Positions 34,801 to 45,560 of a DNA stretch of 64,000 bases are shown here, in pieces (position 1 is the stretch's first letter; every line of letters begins with the position of its first letter). The stretch comes from Russula earlei (lineage: Eukaryota > Basidiomycota > Agaricomycetes > Russulales > Russulaceae). The stretch is from the NCBI GenBank assembly GCA_025769875.1, contig JAGFNK010000166.1, positions 40,067-104,066 on the forward strand, given 5' to 3'. The position numbers and the translations under genes were made by a program. The notes under the pieces were generated by a model. That model ran no database searches. It was not told the DNA's origin and saw only the letters and a program-made list of their open reading frames with translations.

Positions 34801-35298
34801 CTCTGTGTCGAAGCAGTCTAAGTCATGTTCGTCTTGGCCATAGTTATAGAGGTTATAGCAAGGGGTGGCCTGGAGGATCTCGCCATAGTCTGCCTGGCCT
34901 TCTCCATTCTTCCCCCTCACTCTCGGCTCTCCCAAGGCAATGTCATAGGCCACATACCTGGCCGGTTTGTTGCCCCAAGTCATGCCATCAGGGATGTCAA
35001 TTCCTGTGTGGTGTCTGTCAGCGTCCCATCGTACCCAAGGCTCTCCAGGGTGGGCATCCTGGGCAAGAGTGCTGGTGGGGGACGTCACATCCCAATCCCC
35101 AGGCTGAACGTCGACTTGGTCAGCAGGGGGTCCAAATTCGAGAGGACGCATATCTGCTTCTCCTTCTCCAGTGTGATGTTCGTCCATCTCTTGGAAGAAG
35201 GCGAGGAGGGAAGCATCGGGAGTGGTGATTTCGAGCAGCCCCTCTACACCAGAGAGGTCGGATTGGGGAACGATTTCATTAGTGGGAGTTTGGGACAT
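31821..35298 (-). CDS. Gypsy-1 ORF3: coiled-coil, extended zinc-knuckle protein
   Basis: Opens at ATG 35298, overlapping the pol stop by 20 nt. It is open for 550 codons until solo LTR A1 interrupts it near the 3' end; beyond the LTR its last few codons and a TAG (31821-31823) are still recognisable. Residues 1-85 are acidic. 86-190 is a block shared with Gypsy-D ORF3 (GEPWVRWDADRHHTGIDIP, YMLGDYGLQAELYRLDHLY). 190-250 is a Glu/Lys/Arg-rich probable coiled coil, then Pro-rich. Residues 392-412 read CX2CX4HX4CX3HX2C. Gag has its own separate knuckle. Function unknown; nucleic-acid binding is inferred. Confidence 0.8.
31856..33651 (+). repeat. Solo LTR A1 (829 bp), split by solo LTR C1
   Basis: TGTTACGAACC...GTCTTGACA with target duplication ATCAT (31851-31855 and 33652-33656). 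Without the inserted C1 (967 bp with its duplicated target) it is 829 bp, identical in length to A2. TATATAAG at 32356 and a hairpin CAGTCGTCAGACTG at 32380-32393 suggest plus-strand promoter orientation. No internal coding region. Confidence 0.9.
32464..33425 (-). repeat. Solo LTR C1 (962 bp)
   Basis: TGTCAAGACTC...GGTTCATGACA with target duplication TCGTC (32459-32463 and 33426-33430). A minus-strand TATATAAG lies upstream of the hairpin GGACAGTC-loop-GACTGTCC (32697-32716), so its promoter reads leftward. Small open frames inside recur in C2 and C3 only because the LTRs are nearly identical. Confidence 0.92.
34063..34125 (-). other. ORF3 extended zinc-knuckle motif (Gypsy-1)
   Basis: CKYCGEVGHFNKYCPLPHQYC: a retroviral-type CX2CX4HX4C followed directly by CX3HX2C sharing the last Cys. 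The Gypsy-D version keeps the same spacing with one Cys changed to Ser. Confidence 0.8.
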
Positions 35299-35376
35299 TT
35301 GTGAGTGATGATATGGGGACGAGGAAGTAGAGGGACATCTTTCGCTGGACTTTTATAACCCATATGGCCGTGGGGT

Positions 35377-35533
35377 TCTTTCTGTGGTATTCCTCTATTA
35401 GTCTAGACGCTTTGATGTTCTCTACTGGCTCCCAAGAGTCATGGGCTTCGGAGTACCCTTCCCACCGGACTTGATACTCCAGTTGTTTCCTCCTTCCAGT
35501 TTGTCTCGAACCTAAAATCGTTGCTACTTCATA
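35377..35533 (-). other. Gypsy-1 chromodomain
   Basis: YEVATILGSRQTGRRKQLEY, then VRWEGYSEAHDSWEPVENI: a canonical integrase-linked chromodomain, marking the element as a chromovirus. In such elements it binds modified histones and directs insertion into heterochromatin. Confidence 0.9.
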
Positions 35534-38504
35534 TTCCTCTTCTCCTTCTACCACTTCTGCTTCTGGATTGGTGTAGTTGGCCCCATGCTCCTCGGTTTCC
35601 TTGTAAGGTGTCAATAAGGAGGCATGAAACGGTTATGGATCCTCCAGCGGCTAGGGAGATCCAATCTGTATGTCACCGGACTAATCCACCTCCGTGATTT
35701 CAAAGGGTCCATATCGTTTTGGGCGTAGTTTCACTGTAGGATGTGTCAGTTTTTAGGTTGGTGCTGTCGAGCCATACCCTTTCTCCTTTCTGATAAGGTT
35801 GGAAACTACTTCTTCGCTTCCACATTAGGGAAGTGATCTTCATTGCTTCTTGTGCCTGTGATCTCGCTTCCTGGATCCGGACTTTCCAATTGTCTATTCT
35901 TGGTATCTTGCTTCCCCGATTTGGCTGGTGTGCTTTGGGCATAAAAGCCCATCCATAAGAAGAAAGGGGATTGTCTGGTTGTCTCTGAAACGTTAGAATT
36001 CATCGTGTATTGCACCAGAGGCAGCCAATCCACCCAATCGTCTTGTTGGTGGTTGCAAAAGATTCTTAGCTGATGTTTCCATTGTCTGATTCGTTCTTTC
36101 TGATTGTCCATCTGTCTGGAGGATGGTAGGCAGTGCTGATATTCTGTTTGATATGCAGCTGGTCGCAAAGTTCCCTAATGAACTTGGAACTTATTAGTTT
36201 ATCTCGATCGGATATGATCTTGCTTGGTACTCCCACAAATGGGAATATTCTGTCCTTGTAGAGCTGTGCTAGCTCTTCTGCGTCCATTTCTTCTTTGCAA
36301 GGAAGCAAGATGATGCCTTTAGTACAATTGTGGTCCGTGACAGTCAATATACTGTCACATCCCTTCGACTTCAGCAATTTGACCACAAAGTCCATGCTGA
36401 CAGTCGAGAAGGGAGTAGCACCTTCTTCCGGTGGAATGGGATACAAGGGAGGTCGATTTGGATGAGTGTTTGACTTGTTACTTTGGCAAATTGCGCATCC
36501 TTCCACATATCGATTGACAAAGCATCTTATGGTGGGCCACCAGTAGTATCGCATCATTCCCAGTAATGTTTTAGCTTTTCCTGGGTGTCCTGCTGTGGGA
36601 CTGTCATGATACTGTTCCAGTAACATCCTGTGGGTTCCTTCGTCGCCTGTAACCACCAAGGCTTCATTCTTCCACCATAAGTTATGTCGCTTCTCCAGTC
36701 GGTGTCTCTGTACCCAATCAAGTAACTTTAATTGGTGTCTTTCTTCCCCTTGTTGGTTCTTTATCCGTTCTTCCAATGCAGTAGTGTGCATTACTCGAAT
36801 AAAAAGATGGTCAGGTAGTGCAACCACTTCTTCTTTATCCCCTTGTCCATCGTCAAGGTCAGGTCTCCTTGACAGGGCATCTGCTTTATTCCTTGCCCCT
36901 GCCTGATGTTTCAATTCTAAGTCAAAATCCGCCAAGAAGGTAATGTATCTTGCCACTCGACCATTTATTCGCTGAGGGTGTCTGTAATGCAACAGGTTCG
37001 CATGGTCTGTATAGACCACCACTTTATGCTTTGCTCCCATGAGCAGGTGTCGCCAGTGTTTCAAGGCTCGCACCATGGCTAAGAACTCTTTGTCCCATAT
37101 GTTGTAGTTCTTTTCTGCTTGTTTCAAGGCTGCTGAAAAGTAACCTATTGGCCTCCTCTTTCCTTGTTCATCCTTCTGGAATAATACTGCTCCAATGGCA
37201 TAATTGGATGCGTCTACTTCCAGTTCGAAGGGTTGCTCCTCATCAGGATGGAGCAGGACAGGGTCAGAAGATACTATCTGGATAAGTCGTTCCAGAGCAT
37301 CTTTGCATTCTTGGGTCCATTCAAATGGCACCCCTTTCTTTGTCAAGGCAATAATGGGTCCAGCAATCTGACTGAATCCTTGAATGAAAGCCCTATTGTA
37401 ACTGAGGACTCCCATGACTTTGCACACTTCATGTACGTCCTTGATTTCCCGAGGCCAGTCCGTGATTCCTCGGACTTGGAGGCCTCAATCTTCATCTTCC
37501 CTTCGTCTATGTCCCATCCTAGCATGGTTAGTTTTCGCACCATGAACTGGCACTTCTGGGGTTTCAGGAAGTATGACTTCTTTTGCATCAGCGTGAGTAG
37601 TTCATTGACACATTGCTCATGGATTTCTAGTTGTTCAGGACTGTCCCCCATGGCAATTCCAAAGTCATCCAAATAGTTGACCATGTATTCTGCCCATCGG
37701 TCCAGCCAGTCACCGAAGTCTCTTCTTATTACCCTAGTAAAGTAGGCTGGTGCGTTCTTGAGCCCAAAATACATGACGTTGGGCAGGTAGGTTCCATAAG
37801 GCGTCTTGAAGGCTGCCTTCCAGCGATCTCCTTCTGCCAGTCACACATTATTGTATCCTCATCGTATATCGAATTTGGAGAAGACCTTTTTCCTCGGAGT
37901 CTTTCCACCTCTTGTTCCAGATGTGGTAAAGGTTCATTGTCTCATCTGGTCCACTGATTTAGTTGTTGATAGTCTACAATGATCCTCTTCTTCTTGCTGT
38001 CCTTCTTGCCAATGAAGAACACTGGAGATGTGTAGCTGGATGGACCTGGAGTGATGTATTGCTTCTCTACTTCATCAGCTAGGAATTTCTTGAGGTATTC
38101 TCGCTCGTCTCGTGTTAGGGGGTACACTTTGCAGTTTAGTTCCTTTGGTGCATCAGGTAACAGCTCTATCTGCATGTCTGGTTCCCTTGGTGGTGGGAAC
38201 CTCTGGGACTTCTCTTCTGAGAAAACATCTGCAAAGCGGTGGAATTGCTTTGGAACATTGGCAAGGAGATCCTCTCCTTCCTGTGGTTTAATCGACTGCT
38301 GGGCCCATTTCTGAGCAATGGTCGTCTTTTGTAGGTAAATGGCTTCCCCCTTCTTCAATTGTCGGTTTTCATCTCTTGCTCGCTTTTGGAGTTTTGCAAC
38401 ATAGAGATCCAGGTACTTGTATCGAGCAGTCTCAATCTGTACCGTTCCTTCCATCAGCTGTCCTTTCTTCCAGTTGATGGTGGGGTCGAATTCATATAGG
38501 AAGG

Positions 38505-39333
38505 TGTTACGAACCAAGGCCAAGTCCTGGCCGAAGATTGTCCTATTTTACTCAAGAAAAACCTCTCTCACTTTGCATTGCCGATTCCCTTCCATTTTCT
38601 GGGCTATCCCTCCTGTGGTACAAGATATTGCTATTGCAAGGGCACTATAACACGACCAGGCACCAGTTTCCTAATCGGGTAATCATCGCGTGGCAGCCAC
38701 ATGGCCACTCAGCCACCATGGACCCGAAACAGCAGCACAAACTCTTAGAAACTGTTGCATAAATCATCTGATGTCATCAAGGCTCCAATGACATCATGGC
38801 TGACTGAGCGACTCCACAGTGACCTCATAGGCTCACTAAGCACTCCACAGTGACATCATAATGATGTCATCGCTCCACAATGATCAGTAATGCGCTCAGT
38901 AAGCCTGAAACTTGACACAAGCAAGTTTATGCCTCTATAGTCCTATTGGATGGTACCAAAGAGTCTAGAATAGTCCCAGTGTTTTGTAATCGACCCTGTA
39001 CACTGTATATAAGCCCCAATGAAGCATGGCAGTCGTCAGACTGTCCATTTGTGATACTCTCATCTTCCTGGGTACTCCCCCGCGACCGCTCAGTTTAAAG
39101 ACTCCCCTCGCTCCCAAGGTACTCTTCTACGACCACCTTGTTTAAAGCCTCCTCGTTGCACTGGCTTCTAACCTTCGCCTCTGCCTCCAGTTACACGTAC
39201 CAGTTCCCATCTGGTACATCTTAGTCATTTGGCTCGTCCTCTTGTTCAATGCCGCCTACGCCGCGTACCATCTGTTCCGACTCTTGCCCACCTGCTCCTG
39301 AGTCCACACAGATCAGCAGTACGTGTCTTGACA
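38505..39333 (+). repeat. Solo LTR A2 (829 bp)
   Basis: TGTTACGAACC...GTCTTGACA with target duplication GAAGG (38500-38504 and 39334-39338). It splits Gypsy-1 pol between protease and RT. TATA at about 39007 and hairpin at 39030-39043, as in A1. Confidence 0.95.
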
Positions 39334-39698
39334 GAAGGGATATCCCAGGATGACCCGATCCATTCCTAAATCTGTGAGATAGAACTTTTGCAAGCTCTCC
39401 TTCTCCTTGGATCGGACGTGAAGCCAGCAGTAATGGGTGAGTTCCCCTTGTTTATTCTGGGTTCCGTCGACGTTTCGTACTACCATGGGTTCATGTAGTT
39501 CTTGTTTCCCAATCTTCAGTCTTTTCCAAGCTGAGTGATCGATAAAGTTCTCTGTTGCTCCACTGTCCAGTAGAGCAGTTTCCTCAGCCGTTGTGTGTGC
39601 AGTGACAAAAGTGAATGCAATATTCATAGCATTCAGTCTTCTAATGTACACTTGCAACACACTATTCTTCCTAAGCCAGGCTGTCGACTTAGGTGTTC

Positions 39699-41603
39699 CT
39701 AAAAACCCTGTTCCATCAGTTCTTCCAACAAGTCCTCCTTCTGTTTGGTGGACATCTTCTTTATGGACGCCGAGGAGGAGCTCTTGTTATAGGTAGGAGG
39801 AGGAGATGTAGATCGCCCGGAGACAGTGCTTTCATTTCCACTGTCCCCTGAGTCGTCCTCCTTCTCTGTTTCCAGAGCTCGAGCTTTCCCTTTGTCTCTT
39901 GAGTTACTTGATTTCTTCTTGACTCTGTCCTTGTCAGGACAGTTCCGACTGATATGTCCTGCTTTCTTGCAGATGAAGCATTTCCCTTCTGCTAGCAGTT
40001 TCTTCTTTTCCTCTGTCAGAGGAGGACGTCGCTTGGTCCTTGCTGCATCAGTGGATACTGAGTCCACTTCCATTGCATTTGGATCTCTTTGGTTTCGCCT
40101 TTTCCCAACCTGTAGGGATTTCATGTGATTTCCCCTGGTGGTCAACGATCCACCTCCAGATCCAATATTGGCTTTCATGAGCTGGTCTCTGGCCTGTTCT
40201 TCCCTAGCAGCATTGATCCATGCTCGTAGATCATTGATGGCAGGTATGTCTCTGACTGGTCGATTGTAGATTTGTCACACCAGCCAGGTGATTAGGCCAG
40301 CCTTGTAGGCTTCTACTGCTCCTGGTGAATTCTGGTCCCATCCTGCTTTACTGAGCAGAACAAGGAATTTGCTGGTATAGTCATCCAGCGATGCTGCTTT
40401 AGACATGGACAATTGTTGTAGCTCCATGAAAGCGTCTTCAGGCTCTGTGGTGTCTTTGAATTCTCTGAAGAAGTCATCCACAAATTCGGTCCAAAAGAGC
40501 ATGTCAGTTGGATCTAGCTGCACTGGTGCATAGGGAGACGGCGGGTCCCCATTTCTTTTTGCTTCTACCAGGTTCGTTTGATTGACCACCCATTCATGCA
40601 CTTTCTCTCCTTTGATGTAGGTGAGAGCTAGGGCTACTCGCTTCATTGGAATAGTCATGGTCGGGTTGTTGCTGTTGAGCAGATTCCATAGATTGAAATC
40701 CTGGACAAAGTACTTCGTCTTTTTCCTGTCTCCTTTGAAGACTTCAGGAGGGTCTCCTTTTAGAGATCTGTTGCCCCCATGGGGGCCTGGTGCCGGCTGA
40801 GGTGCCAGATTTGCCCCTGGTCCTACAGGAGGTGCTGCTGGTGGTCCCCCTGCTGGAGGGCCTCTTCTGGGTGGGCCTCCTCCTGGTACTGGTGGACCTC
40901 CGGGTCCGAAGGGGACTCCTCCACCTCTAGGTGGTCCTCCTGCTCCAGGTGGACCACCTCCAGGGTTTACTACGATGGTGGGCCCTGCTCTTCCACCTGC
41001 TGTCTGGGTGGCAATGGTGGCTGTCTGCGTTGCTGCAATGGTAGCCATTTCGACTGATTCTTCTGGCTCTTCAATGATTGTTGGTTCAATGGGCGAGATG
41101 TGTACTGTCTGCTCTAGTCTTTCAGCTAGCTCCAATACTTCTGGTGCTTCTGCTTTCTGATCTGTAGTCAGAGTGTCTGACTGTTCTGTTTCTCCACTTG
41201 ATGACTTTTGTATCAATGGAGCTGGGTCGTCTACTACTGGGCTTCTGGGTTCCCAATGAGTAGTATAAGGATCTGTCTTGGTTCCTAAACCTAGGACCTT
41301 ATATTCGTCGATGTCTTCGTCCTCTCCTGCATAGGGATGTCCTTTGTGGTAATCAACAAAGTACCACTGATCGTTGATGTATTCACAAGGAAGGTAGCTT
41401 CCTTTGTATTGGACCTTGTATCTGTTAGGCCCTTCCTGGTCTGCCCAACACCAGATGGCAGTTCCTTTGATTCCTGAGGGTAGATCGTCCCTCTCTCTAG
41501 CTTTGAACCAACCAAATTTGGTTCCTTGCTTTGATTTCTGGTTGAACTTTACGTGTATGCTATGTTCTCCTTCGATTTCCAGTTTGTCCACTCGCCACTG
41601 CAT
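39699..41603 (-). pseudogene. gag: Gypsy-1 gag with one in-frame stop
   Basis: From ATG 41603 (MQWRVDKLEIEGEHS) in one frame to TAG at 39699, about 634 codons, broken only by TGA 40275-40277 (WLV*QIYNRPVRD). Segments: an N-terminal region ending NDQWYFVDYHKG, a Pro/Gly-rich linker (about 40.80-40.98 kb), the retrotransposon capsid region (EVFKGDRKKTKYFVQDFNLW, FREFKDTTEPEDAFMELQQL), then Lys-rich nucleocapsid with CFICKKAGHISRNC. Pol follows in a different frame. Confidence 0.9.
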
Positions 41604-41633
41604 TTCCTAGGGAGTCGGGACTTGTCTGCCCTC

Positions 41634-41814
41634 TTACCACTGTCTATGCCAATGACAGTAGGGGTCTTTACAGAAGTATGCATGTGTCCAACCGTGCTGC
41701 TCATCGAGAGTCATGTAGTACACCTTCTTCTTGTCATGGAGAGGTCTGTATAGATTCTCCCCCTTGAATACTTCAGTGTAGGTTGCTGACCGTATGATGA
41801 CTAGATCCTAGTCT
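41634..41814 (-). other. Short conserved frame before Gypsy-1 gag (ORF0)
   Basis: About 60 codons without an obvious ATG start: SATYTEVFKGENLYRPL, then YFCKDPYCHWH (CX4CX2H). Gypsy-D has a counterpart at 62793-62984 (TYTEVVIGRNL, YFCQERACRYH). It could be the original gag N-terminus, separated now by stops, or a separate small ORF. Confidence 0.45.
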
Positions 41815-41865
41815 TTAGGCTTCCTGCCTATTTCTGGTTCGCTTTCACAGCGATGTCTGTGATAG

Positions 41866-41877
41866 AAGCTCGACTTA
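41866..41877 (-). other. Gypsy-1 putative self-priming site
   Basis: Plus-strand AAGCTCGACTTA next to the 5' LTR is an exact 12-nt inverse complement of TAAGTCGAGCTT at 42072-42083 in the LTR, just downstream of the TATA box. It does not look like a tRNA 3'-end complement. Resembles the Tf1/sushi arrangement. Confidence 0.65.
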
Positions 41878-42465
41878 TGTTAAGGCTCCAAAGTGCCTTA
41901 AATAAGATCAATGGTCGCGTCTATAAACACGTCCTACCAATGCAGATATGCTTGAGTCAAGCAAGCAATACTCATGGAGGGGAAGGAGTGTTAGATCCTT
42001 CTAGAGTATGACAACAAGATGAGAGGGGCTCTGCAGATGGGGTAGGAGTCAACTGTTTGGGATTGGCAAACTAAGTCGAGCTTAGGGCTCAACTGTTACG
42101 ACTGGGGGCTTTATATAGCCTTACAGGGGTAAGGTTTGTTCTACTGTAGTACTGGTCGGTGCTATAGAAGCAAAACATGGCTCATAGAAGCGAGGTTGCT
42201 TCTATGTAAACGATCTCGGTGCTGGAAGCATTAAGTGCTTCCCCAATCAAGGAATCGACGTATGTGGCGGTACAGGAACATCTGGGACAGAAGCAATGCT
42301 ACTCATTGCTTTTTCAGTACATCTTCTGAAAGATACGATCAACGCGCTCCGAACGTGATATCAACGAACATAAACGATCAAGATCTGATGCACGCATGAT
42401 GCAAACAGTGCAGCCCATAGTTCAGGTGTTCCGGCATCTTCCAGACCCCAAACCACTTGGTAACA
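41878..42465 (-). repeat. Gypsy-1 5' LTR
   Basis: 588 bp, TGTTAAGGCTCC...TTGGTAACA. Minus-strand TATA box (plus-strand TTATATA at 42111-42117), then a start-site hairpin at about 42075-42093. Confidence 0.92.
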
Positions 42466-42467
42466 TC

Positions 42468-42884
42468 ATGGCAGCCCAACCACCCCAAGCGGCTGATCAA
42501 GCCCCCCAGATGGCTGCTCAGGCCCCCCCAGTCATCGCCCCACCTCCTCAGGTGGCCCCCCCAGTGCCACAAGGTACCAATGGGTCCCTTAGTGGTAAAG
42601 AGCCCACGCCCTTCACAGGGGAAAGGAATAAAACAAAATGTTTTATCATGGAATTTAACTTATACTGGGGCCTCAATGATGACAAAACAGTAATGATTTC
42701 CCCCTTCAAGTGAACAATGCTGGCCCCTTCCTACATTCATGGAGAAAAAGTCGAAGGATGGGTCAATTCGCAGGCAACTGCACTCAGGGAAAAGGTGAAT
42801 AGGGCCCAAAACCCTATCAATAGAATGGACAAAGCATTGTGGAATGACTTCATCACGGACTTCACGTTCAAGTTCACCAACACA
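42468..42884 (+). pseudogene. gag: Gypsy-E gag, first part
   Basis: Plus-strand Gypsy gag starting ATGGCAGCC directly right of the Gypsy-1 LTR. Pro-rich start, then PTPFTGERNKTKCFIMEFNL and SYIHGEKVEGWVNSQATA, homologous to the Gypsy-1 and Gypsy-D capsid regions. In-frame TGA at 42711-42713 where Arg is expected. Cut at 42884 by Gypsy-D and continued, in the same frame, at 63496. Its own LTR was not found; the 5' end is probably lost. Confidence 0.85.
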
Positions 42885-44353
42885 TGTTAAGATCCGCTTA
42901 GATCTTAATACCAACTCTCAGTGAAAGAGTTGCTTGATATAGTTCAAGCACTAAACTTCAAATCCTTTGATATTATCTCAGGAAGAGTAAATGTAAGAGA
43001 TGAGAAGAGCCTCTTCCAATTAGAGTGCTGAAAGTTGGAGATAGTTTGACAAGAGTAATATTTCTCGTCGTAGAGAGTAAGTTGAGCGTAAGGCTCAACT
43101 ACCGGTACATCAGAGTATTTATACGATATCTCAACGGCTGATCCGTTTCATATGAAACTCAGGGTGCACATAGCTGAAAACCAATAGTATCCAAAAATGT
43201 AGAGTGTCAAGACTCACTGTTGAACTATCCAGTTCAAGAGCGAGGGAGAAGCTTGAAGACAAGTCAATAGATGTCCAAGATGGTGTGGGCAAGAAGTAGA
43301 GTCCACAACACTAACAAATACCAGAGAGGTATAGTTACTGGAAGAGTCGAGCAGGTACACAGGGAAGAGGCCAGAATGGTCACAAGGGGATGGTCCTTAA
43401 AGGAGTATCCCAGGGATAGAGAGTGCCGTAAACAAATGGACAGTCTAAGGACTGTCTGCTACTTTATTGAGCGCTTATATACTACAAGAGAACTGCTAAA
43501 TAGGGAACAAGTCATAACCTTGTTATCAAGCACAATAGAGTGATGAGTAAGAAGTTGGAGTGTGCTTACTGGGCATGCTCAGTCATGCTCAGTAAGCTGC
43601 TGAGTGAGAAGGCTTCTCTTGATGAGTAAGAGCTTTCACTGTCCACGTGTTCACTGCTTTAGTGCACATGCGAGCACCTGATTCACTTTCTGTTAGTTAG
43701 TTTAGGGCCGGTCATTTGAGGACTTGTAGTTTGGTTAGGGAATAGTGTTATCTTATAAGGCCTTTATATAGTTCTATTAGGGTCCTTAGAGTCGACCCTA
43801 ATACTTCTATTAAGGTCCTTAGTATTGCCTTATAGTTCGTTCTGTAGTTATTAGAGTTGGTCTAATAATGCGTTGTAGGGTCTTTGATACTAGGTTAGTG
43901 CCTATTGTAGAGCACCTAGAGTCGTCCTAAAGGGTCCCTAGGAAGGCCCTAATACTGTCTTTTATTGCTAGAAGGGTTGCCCTTAAGTGGGGCTTGCTGT
44001 ATGTCGATTGTGCCGAGAATTGCTCGTGCGACAATGCATGCGCAATATTGTGGACACCTCTACTCACCCCTTTTGTTTGTGTGAACAGGGTGACACCATA
44101 GAGGCTGGGTTTCCTCTAATAAGGAAGGGTCCTTCAAGGGCCCTCTCTGGAGAATGGTTCATGACATAGAGCACAATTCAAAAGTATCAGAAATGACTCA
44201 TGCGTGAGTCATCCTTCCTAGTATCTGTCATCAATCAGTAAGCCATCAGTCATCGAGCCAGTAAGTAATCCATAAGCAACAAGTAAGCAATGAGTCATCA
44301 GTTAGTAAGCAAGCATAGGTAAGCAAAGGAAAGACGCAGACTAAATCCTAACA
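42885..44353 (-). repeat. Gypsy-D 3' LTR, split by solo LTR C2
   Basis: TGTTAAGATCC...AATCCTAACA, 502 bp once C2 and its duplicated target are removed; same length as the 5' LTR. Contains TAAGTTGAG (43078-43086) and a perfect 8-bp hairpin stem AGTTGAGC/GCTCAACT (43080-43100), with TATAAATA on the minus strand about 23 nt upstream. Confidence 0.92.
43205..44166 (-). repeat. Solo LTR C2 (962 bp)
   Basis: TGTCAAGACTC...GGTTCATGACA with target duplication TAGAG (43200-43204 and 44167-44171). Inserted in the Gypsy-D 3' LTR. Confidence 0.95.
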
Positions 44354-44366
44354 CCATACCCCCTCT
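44354..44366 (-). other. Gypsy-D polypurine tract
   Basis: Minus strand AGAGGGGGTATGG abuts the 3' LTR. Confidence 0.7.
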
Positions 44367-44726
44367 AGGTTAGGTCTGGCACGACCTAGTCACTCACTCC
44401 GTGATAACCTTCAACCCATTTGCCTTCCCACCCTTCAGTCACTGCTTGTGCTTCTCTCTCAGTGAAAGCATCATCATTTGGTATAGGCCTTGGACTATAG
44501 TCTGGTGGAGTGTTTATTTCAGCATAGTATTCATGCTGTCTGATTTCCCTTGCTGTAGTGATTGGCCCCAACTGAGAAGTACTGGCTCTTGGCATTCGTT
44601 GTGAGGTAGAAGCCAAGCGCACTGCATTAGGGATTTCTTGAGCTGGAATCCCACCACCTCATCTAGCAGTTTGAGGAGCATTGGACTCTCTTCTAACTCA
44701 AATGCTGCAACACACAGGTTGACTTC

Positions 44727-45206
44727 TGTTGAAGCAGATGGGCGCAGGTTATGATAAGAGCGATAAGATCCTTAAGATCTATCAAAAGATATTTCAGTTT
44801 GTGTAAGACAAAACTATAGTTCAGTAATACCTATCACAAGATATCTACAACGCGTGATTAGATGCGAGAGATAAGATAGGAAACAGTAAGTACTCACTTC
44901 AGTATTGTGTAAGACAAGACTGAAGTGATCTATTGAAATACGACGCTCTTAAGTACTCCAGAGTGTCTCTAAGTACACTGCAGGTAGCTACCATCAATAA
45001 GAAACAAAGATCATACAAGGATCAGTCGTTAGTAGCTACCAATTGTCATCAATTAACTTATCATTGTAAGTAACACAGATCTCAGCATATGAGCTGAGCC
45101 GGTGATGCCTGGTCTGTGTAACCAACGCGTCAACGCACCTTGGATGTGATTACATCACAACGTCCCAGGGTAGTGGTAACACACCAAATCAATGATAATC
45201 TCAACA
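44727..45206 (-). repeat. Copia-2 3' LTR
   Basis: 480 bp, TGTTGAAGCAG...ATCTCAACA on plus. Followed by TCCCCCT, the complement of the polypurine tract AGGGGGA. Confidence 0.95.
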
Positions 45207-45359
45207 TCCCCCTATGATTGAGACAGTTGGTAGATTAGATCAAGAGAGATCTAACCCAGTAACGAAAGGACTGGTGTCGCACATGGGCGTGCAGCGTGGT
45301 AAGACCATCAGCAGGTGGACGTCTTGATGAGGTAGGTATTGCAGTGAAATGCAAGTGAT

Positions 45360-45560
45360 TAAAGAGTGGGTGAGTCGAGAGACTGCGAGTCGAGGGACTC
45401 CAAAGGAAATGAGTCGAAAGACTTCAAATGAATATGTGTATGCAGGCGAGAGACTGCAAAGGAAAGTGTGAATGCGTGTGAATGCGTGTAAATGCACAGT
45501 CGAGAGACTGCCAGGAAAGTGTAGACGCAGTCAAGAGACTGCCAGGAAAGTGTCCAGTGA
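45360..45560. repeat. Degenerate short repeats in Copia-2
   Basis: Several imperfect copies of AGTCGAGAGACTGC, alternating with GGAAAGTGT. The inverted equivalent is at about 56820-57000 in Copia-3. Confidence 0.6.

Larger units (their letters stand above)
35279..39740 (-). pseudogene. pol: Gypsy-1 pol (protease, RT, RNase H, integrase, chromodomain)
   Basis: Read leftward: protease with LLDSGATENFIDHSAW (39.57 kb), cut after ILGYPF by solo LTR A2. RT follows (VFFIGKKDSKKKRIIVDYQQL near 38.0; FGLKNAPAYF and YLDDFGIAMG near 37.7), then RNase H (FELEVDASNYAIGAVLF, YTDHANLLHYRHP). Integrase has HHCC (YHDSPTAGHP, CAICQSNK) and D residues (MDFVVKLL, IISDRDK). Stops at 37942-37944 and nearby interrupt RT. 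An indel at YHPP shifts the frame before the integrase Glu. The last part carries the chromodomain. Too damaged to act on its own, though the RT YLDD site is intact. Confidence 0.9.
31192..42465 (-). mobile_element. Gypsy-1: Ty3/Gypsy chromovirus with third ORF
   Basis: 11,274 bp including nested solo LTRs; about 8.6 kb without them. 588-bp LTRs at both ends. Minus-strand order: short ORF, gag, pol with chromodomain, ORF3, polypurine tract. Flanking 5-mers do not match (CCTCC left, TCATG right), and the flanks are different elements (Copia gag left, Gypsy-E gag right). Recombination between two insertions of the family is therefore likely. Coding parts carry several stops and frameshifts. Confidence 0.92.

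Noticed and set aside
40779..41057. Trp/Cys-rich plus-strand frame (MGAWCRLRCQICPW...)
   Set aside because: Antisense of the Pro/Gly-rich linker of Gypsy-1 gag.
42396..42467. Gypsy-E gag starting inside the Gypsy-1 LTR (MMQTVQPIVQVFRHLPDP)
   Set aside because: The frame is open across the LTR end by chance; the LTR boundary is fixed by its 588-bp partner.
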